From Cyrtodaria siliqua (Eukaryota; Mollusca; Bivalvia; Adapedonta; Hiatellidae): a DNA stretch of 64,000 bases. Of this stretch, positions 58,745 to 64,000 are shown in pieces (the first letter of the stretch is position 1; each line of letters begins with the position of its first letter). The stretch spans positions 62,001-126,000 of the forward strand of contig JAWPHD010000280.1 in the NCBI GenBank assembly GCA_037043455.1, written 5' to 3'. The notes beneath the pieces are model-generated. The model was not told where the DNA came from and ran no database searches. It was given only the letters and a program-made list of their open reading frames with translations. The position numbers and the translations under genes were made by a program.

Positions 58745-58965
58745 TGTAAATAAATACTGAAAAAGGGATCCATTGGAAACACCAAACAAAAACAAGAGAG
58801 GAAAGTAGCAGACTCGATTTTATTAAATCTGTTCATGAGAGGTAATATAATGTGCAACACCAGTCATGTCCTCTATCATCAGCTTAAAGGGTGTTACTTT
58901 AAAGCTATACAGATATGACTTGATTATCCCAAAGGATCAGTAAGTAATAACTATAGATGGAACTC
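58745..58965 (-). repeat. Dispersed repeat D, reverse copy
   Basis: Plus view: GTAAATAAATACTGAAAAAGG, AAACAAGAGAGGAAAGTAGC, TGTTCATGAGAGGTAATATA and TGATTATCCCAAAGGATC. Confidence 0.7.
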
Positions 58966-59457
58966 AGTTTTTCATTTAACACTGATTATATATATCATGA
59001 ATTATTTTCTGGCAGTGTGAAAACATGGCATTGTGATCTGTGTAGTCATCAGATTGCATTTATTTTGGCACCAAAGTTTATAGAAGTGCTATTTTATGTG
59101 ATAAAAAGTGGAAATTAAAATAAACGAATGAAATGACACAATTCTAATAAAGAAATATAAATATAAATATAATAGGAAATATAATCGTTTCAACGAAATG
59201 AATTGGCGTCAATGAATTGCAAATCTTAACTCCTGGCTGATGTGTAAGTACATTTTTTTCACGTCGTCTGCATGGAGTTGTTTACATGAGCTGGTGTTAT
59301 TTAAGCCACTTCCAGTCTTTCCCTAGATACGCCTTTTATTAGCATCACTGAAACGTGTGTATGTGATTCAGCAGTAAAATGTCTTGTCATTCATCATTTT
59401 ATAAATAACCAGATCTGGTGTTTTTTGTACACAGCATTGTTACATTTTTGCAAACAG

Positions 59458-59670
59458 GTGCGTCAGCAGGTGGATCAAGTTCTACCGGTAACAGCGGATC
59501 ATCTACAGGCAGTGGAGCTACAAATGCACCTGCTAGTTCTAGTGTTGGTGGGGGTGGAATACCCGTCACTGCAGCTCCGGTTGTAACTGGATCACCCGTC
59601 ACTGCAGCACCGGTTATTACTGGATCACCCGTCACTGCAGCACCAGTTTCTCACGGATGTACTGGATGCG
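59458..59670 (+). CDS. CBM2-GH9 endo-beta-1,4-glucanase, exon 3 (linker)
   Basis: Acceptor CAAACAG, phase 1. Residues 110-180 are a Gly/Ser-rich stretch, then three repeats of Pro-Val-Thr-Ala-Ala-Pro-Val with Gly-Ser between, ending His-Gly-Cys-Thr-Gly-Cys. It is a flexible, probably O-glycosylated linker between the two domains. The threefold 12-13-residue repeat suggests length change by slippage. Donor GCG/GTAAGA. Confidence 0.85.
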
Positions 59671-59939
59671 GTAAGATTTATATTTTATTTGTATGGGAAG
59701 ACTACTACGTCCATGTATCAGTAGTCTTCTTAAGAAAAAAACGCTGATCAACTGGATGTTCTTCTTAATAAAGTAGATGTATTGGGTGCTTTTTATTCCG
59801 GTGGTCTTGGGTCTTGTAAAGAATGTTCTAGTCTTATGCGGTGTACTTGTTTAACTGGATGGAATGGTTGCCCGATGCAATTGGCTAATGTTCATAGATT
59901 ATATTGTTCCTGCGACCACGGATGAATTTTGAAGTACCT

Positions 59940-60460
59940 AAATCCTCAAAGGACGGTTGCGTTTTATGTTGTGTTTGAAATCTTGCTTGTCGTACCGTTA
60001 ATGGTGTTCTCTCGTTGCTCTGGCTTCTGCTAAGTTATTGAGCGATTGTATTGTGGCTTTCTAGACTTTTGTTTTATTCATATATACATGATCATCTATG
60101 TGATATACTTATATTGTCTATTAATGCTGCCGTGTTTGTTAAAAAATATAGTCTGCCGCGGATTTCTTTCTTTACACTTTCTATATTTATTGTGATGACA
60201 GTAGGGTAAGAGTGAAGTTTAGTGCCCCCCAGAACCTGGTGTAAACCCCCAGCGACCTGTTTGCCACTTACCGTTCCAAGGCGGCAGCGCTATTGTCAGC
60301 CCGTATGTATTTGTGACGTCACATGCCTTGGTTTTTATTAACACTGTAATTGTTGTTTGTTTTAATTCGTGTTTTCGGTTGACTGTGTTCTGTGAATGCT
60401 ACATTTTTTGTTCGACTTGTATACATTCTTTTGTTTTATAAGTAGCAGTTACATGTAGTC
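59940..60460 (+). repeat. Dispersed repeat G in intron 3
   Basis: CCTCAAAGGACGG, CGTACCGTTAATGGTGTTCT, GTTGCTCTGGCTTCTGCTAA, GATGACAGTAGGGTAAGAGT and CCGTTCCAAGGCGGCAGC; the most complete copy besides 26360. Confidence 0.75.
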
Positions 60461-60742
60461 GTATAAAATATTAACAGCTCTAGATTATCAGTATGAAGTT
60501 GCAGCAACGGATCGTTTTAAGGAGATGGATTTAGTCATAATTGATTCAAAACTCTTGGTGCAATGTTACAACATCTCAAGCAGGAGCATATCAATTAAGT
60601 AATGTATATTGAAATTGTAATTAATTAACTCGTCAAAAACACGCATAAATCCAAAATCTATTCATGGTCCGCAGGTATAACTATTATACTAAGTCAAAGA
60701 CTAAAACAAGCGATACATTTACTTCATTAAACATAATTCTGA

Positions 60743-61006
<264 letters not shown>

Positions 61007-61139
61007 TAAAGGACAGGCTTATGAAGGCCACTGTAATTAGCCTACATCTTTTTAAAAAATATAGAATTGTAGACATAGACCTTATCTTTTGAAATTATGT
61101 CTTCAGTAATATGTATATATGAAAACAAAACTGGTCAAC

Positions 61140-61500
61140 CGACCTTGAAACGAATAGAGTGCTAACTCTTTACAAATCTGTTAAACACCATTTTGAATAT
61201 GATAATTATCTAGATGTATTGCATACCAGGCGCGATCGCAGTGTGGTAATCAGATTACGCTTGTCTTCTCATAGTTTAAGGATCGAGACAGGGAGGTATT
61301 CTCGTGAAAGGTTAGAAATACATGAACGGATATGTCAAATATGTAACACTAATGATATAGAGGACGAGTTCCATTTTGCGTTTCTTCTTCTTCTTCTTCT
61401 TCTTCTTCTTCTTCTTCTTCTATGCGTCAGAGTGGTGTTTGCAAAAGTCACATTTAAAACTTGCAACATTTCCATATTCTTGCAATGATCTAATTAATGC
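61140..61500 (+). pseudogene. LINE ORF2 C-terminal fragment in intron 4
   Basis: The frame reads Leu-Arg-Leu-Ser-Ser-His-Ser-Leu-Arg-Ile-Glu-Thr-Gly-Arg-Tyr, then Arg-Ile-Cys-Gln-Ile-Cys-Asn and Asp-Ile-Glu-Asp-Glu-Phe-His-Phe, the usual C-terminal CxxC/His region of many molluscan non-LTR elements. At Phe-His-Phe it is interrupted by an expanded (CTT)n tract. Truncated on the 5' side. Confidence 0.7.
61382..61421 (+). repeat. (CTT)n microsatellite
   Basis: About 12 perfect TTC/CTT units, placed inside the LINE fragment at its Phe-rich motif. Confidence 0.95.
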
Positions 61501-61759
61501 GTACAGGTAGTCTGATCCACCGAAAATGTTAAACGTTAAGTTATATGTGTGTAGACAGGCTCAGACTATCTTTTATGCGAAAGCCAAACCGTTAATTAAA
61601 ACTGCAAGAGCAGATTTGGGCATGCTTTCTCCATGCAGGATGACAATTAAAAAACAACAACATGAAAATGTGTAGCTTCCGAGCTTCTGAATGACCACGC
61701 TCATTTAAATGATTTTAAAATTGATTGTATATTTATTATTACAGAGTTTTGACGAACTG

Positions 61760-61947
61760 CTCCCTTTAATCCTATTATTAAATTCATGACAGCTGGGGAC
61801 CATGTGAAGTTCAGTATTTATTATTAAACAGTGTTGAAAAACTGCTCTCTTTCATCTTGATGTTGAATTCGTGACAGCCGGGGACCATGTGAAGTTCAAT
61901 GTTTATTATTAAAGATTGTTGAAACACTTTTTCATCTTATTATTAAG
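61760..61947 (+). repeat. Two decoy copies of the intron 4/exon 5 junction
   Basis: ACAGC(T/C)GGGGACCATGTGAA plus GTTCA occurs with its exon-like start at 61793 and 61878, ahead of the true start at 61948. Neighbouring TTATTATTAAA, CTGCTC(C/T)CTTT and TTTCATCTT blocks repeat too. Both upstream copies have a CAG acceptor and code Ala-Gly-Asp-His-Val-Lys-Phe, but meet TAA four codons later, so only the third copy keeps the frame open. Confidence 0.9.
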
Positions 61948-62135
61948 CCGGGGACCATGTGAAGTTCAACCTACCGATGGCATGGTCCGCCACGGTGCTG
62001 TTGTACGGCATGTTAGAGTTCAAGGACGGTTACGATTCGGCGGGACAGAAGGGCATGGCTTGTGATATGATCAGAACACCCCTAGACTACTTCCACAAAT
62101 GTTGGATACCTGATCAGCAGCGAAACTATGTTCAG
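61948..62135 (+). CDS. CBM2-GH9 endo-beta-1,4-glucanase, exon 5
   Basis: Acceptor ATTAAG. Residues 237-299. With exon 4 it makes Asp-Ala-Gly-Asp-His-Val-Lys-Phe-Asn-Leu-Pro-Met-Ala-Trp (Asp236 and Asp239), the GH9 signature that contains the catalytic-base Asp. It continues with Thr-Val-Leu-Leu-Tyr-Gly-Met-Leu-Glu-Phe and Tyr-Phe-His-Lys-Cys-Trp region of the (alpha/alpha)6 barrel. Donor TTCAG/GTTGGT, phase 0. Confidence 0.92.
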
Positions 62136-62708
62136 GTTGGTATCTCTAGTTTTGATTAAGATATTATGTTCACCATATACACCTGTTTTTACAGCTAATT
62201 TTTTTTTCTAAATTGTTAATAGTTTCATCGGAAGTCTATACTGATAACCATGTTAAAAACGTATGCTGTTTGTTTGCTTTAAAATTAACGTCGTTACTGT
62301 TGGCCAATTAGGTTGACACCCTTAAACGATGAGATGTGCAAACTCTATACCACGTCTTTACCAGTCTTTGTCTTGTGTATTGTCCTGTCCATTGAATGTC
62401 TTGTATTGTCCTGTCCATTGAATATCTTATTTGCTCGTTTGATTTAGTTTATGGGACAGTACGGATCTACGCTGTCATTGCTTTTGTGTGCTGTAGTTTC
62501 TAATTCATAAAAGTGCACCGTGAGCCAATTTAGGTCATCCCTGAACGAACCAGTTACGAATACCTGGCACCTTATTCAATTTCAAATAAAAAACCGAAAT
62601 GGGAAGTGTCTCCTCTGGTATTTGATCTGAGACATTCAAATCAAGCGCGTAATTCCCACAACAACGCGATGTACTGGAATACAATCCAAACATGTTTATA
62701 TTGTTCAG

Positions 62709-62874
62709 GTAGGAGATGGCCATCAAGACCACGCCTACTGGGGTCGCCCGGAGACCATGAACCAATGGCGTGTGGGCTGGAGAACGGATTCTGGATGCCA
62801 CGGAAGTGACATTGCAGGCGAATCGGTTGCGGCAATGGCTTCGGGATATTTGGCTTTTAAGGATATGTGCGGAG
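62709..62874 (+). CDS. CBM2-GH9 endo-beta-1,4-glucanase, exon 6 (gene continues past the window)
   Basis: Acceptor TTGTTCAG. Residues 300-354: Val-Gly-Asp-Gly-His-Gln-Asp-His-Ala-Tyr-Trp-Gly-Arg-Pro-Glu, then Gly-Ser-Asp-Ile-Ala-Gly-Glu-x-Val-Ala-Ala-Met-Ala, both standard GH9 blocks. Donor GGAG/GTACTT, phase 1. The remaining GH9 exons, with the catalytic Glu, are not in view. Confidence 0.92.
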
Positions 62875-64000
62875 GTACTTTCACTCGAGTTGTGCTATTC
62901 TCATTATCGTGTTATTCTATTGATGTCCGAAATTACTTTTCTTTATTCCCTATATAATATAACCGCGTTTAAGCTCGTGTACTTCTATTTCTAAATCATA
63001 ACGTTTTTCCTAAACATATTTGTAAAGGAAAATTGTTGCAGGTCCATAGAAACTAAAAAAGAATTGTTCCTAGTCAAAATGTCATTTGTAGACAGTGACC
63101 TCCTCAAATTAGAATAATTTTCGCATTAACAGATTTCCACAACCCTGCTTGTATTTAAAATATCGATAATTTTCATTTTTCAGACGTTTACAAAAATCAA
63201 ATATAAACATAAAGTTCACTAAGTAGATGCAAAACAAGGGGCGGAAAAGTATTCTGAAAGCCCCTATACACATAATGCATAAAAAGGAAGATAATATAGG
63301 GTTATATTTAGGGAGATTGTTCGACACCTGAGGATACAGGAATAGGTTTGTTTCGGGGCGCTTTACTGATTCCTCACCTATACGACAAGTGTTTGGCTTT
63401 AACATTAATATATTGTGCATTGAGCTGATGCAGTGGCCGAAACTCATGGCTTTGAACAGTTTCAGCACGCAAGAATAAAAGTATTTACGGCTTCTCTGAG
63501 AAGCGAAGGGTAAACTAAATATGGTAGTAGATTATGATATGCGAGTACATGTCAATTTTCGCATTTTTCCTCAATATCTAGATTTTTTTGCTATGTACAC
63601 TTGCATATAAATGACAAGAATAAATTATGTCTGCATAAGCCTTTACTAACGCTTTACGTACCTAAAATCCGAAACTTAGTAAAATAGGACAGCCAAAACG
63701 GAAACTTATAGAAAAACAACTAATAATTATCAATGAGAAAACTAGAAGATCTGTGAACAGTGTACAATAAAGTTTTCCGGCCATGTTTTTTTTCATGAAC
63801 ATGTTTATGTTTATGTTCATTTAAATCGAAATCAAATCACAACAATAGATATTTACAATTCACGCATTGCAATATCTGTGAAAAGCGAGAATAAGATTTT
63901 ATTTGATGACGTAGAAAACTTTGAGCAGGTGAATTAATCCACAGGTAAATGTATTTATCAATTATCTGGCAATAGTTGTGCATCTATACAATTCATACTC
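62875..64000. other. Intron 6 of the cellulase gene, no exon seen
   Basis: No GH9-like frame with splice sites was found up to the window end. A 119-codon minus-strand frame (63109-63468) shows no family features. Confidence 0.4.

Noticed and set aside
59399..59635. Minus-strand frame rich in Thr/Val/Gly
   Set aside because: Antisense of the repeat-built linker exon.
62535..62835. Frames on both strands over cellulase exon 6
   Set aside because: Shadows; the exon's own frame matches GH9 and joins exon 5 in phase.

Overview
The window looks like nuclear DNA of a mollusc, most likely a bivalve. Split genes have GT/AG introns, the DNA is AT-rich, and mobile and tandem repeats are dense. The three recognisable host genes are a B-box/NHL protein, a secreted GH128-type glycoside hydrolase, and a CBM2-GH9 cellulase, all of kinds typical of bivalves. 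There is no operon structure, CRISPR array or bacterial signal. The species cannot be fixed from sequence alone.

Layout. 1-5.7 kb: a 31-bp tandem repeat at the window edge, a long element of degenerate ~150-bp units, and two foldback elements. 5.76-19.14 kb, minus strand: a two-exon RING-less B-box/coiled-coil/NHL-like gene of 560 residues. Its 11.7-kb intron holds a second copy of the degenerate-unit element, a 4.5-kb MULE-type DNA transposon with long inverted ends and an 8-bp target duplication, a tRNA-derived SINE inserted in a palindromic MITE, and a short hAT-like element. 19.3-31.5 kb: a cluster of satellites. It has an 89-bp array built from the tail of a SINE, a ~4-kb array of a 43-bp unit built from the terminal repeat of a MITE, a 98-bp array built from an internal piece of a dispersed repeat, and a separate 89-bp array of unknown origin. 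34.57-39.29 kb, plus strand: a complete three-exon GH128 gene of 282 residues. 39.6-45.8 kb: two decayed parts of CR1/Jockey-like LINEs around a pile of repeats. 46-54 kb: mainly dispersed repeats and unassigned AT-rich DNA. 54.10 kb to beyond the window end, plus strand: the first six exons of a secreted CBM2-linker-GH9 endoglucanase gene. Two of its splice junctions are locally duplicated.

How the genes fit together. The two glycoside hydrolases lie ~15 kb apart in the same orientation. Both are predicted to be secreted, one presumably acting on beta-1,3-glucan and the other on cellulose, which would suit digestion of algal or plant walls. That functional link is inference. The B-box/NHL gene belongs to a family expanded in bivalves and has no evident connection to them.

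The most striking point is the satellite cluster. Three neighbouring arrays can each be traced, within this window, to a piece of a dispersed transposable element. This captures early stages of satellite birth from transposon parts. All calls are by eye; coordinates of repeats are approximate, while exon borders were read from splice sites and checked for frame.
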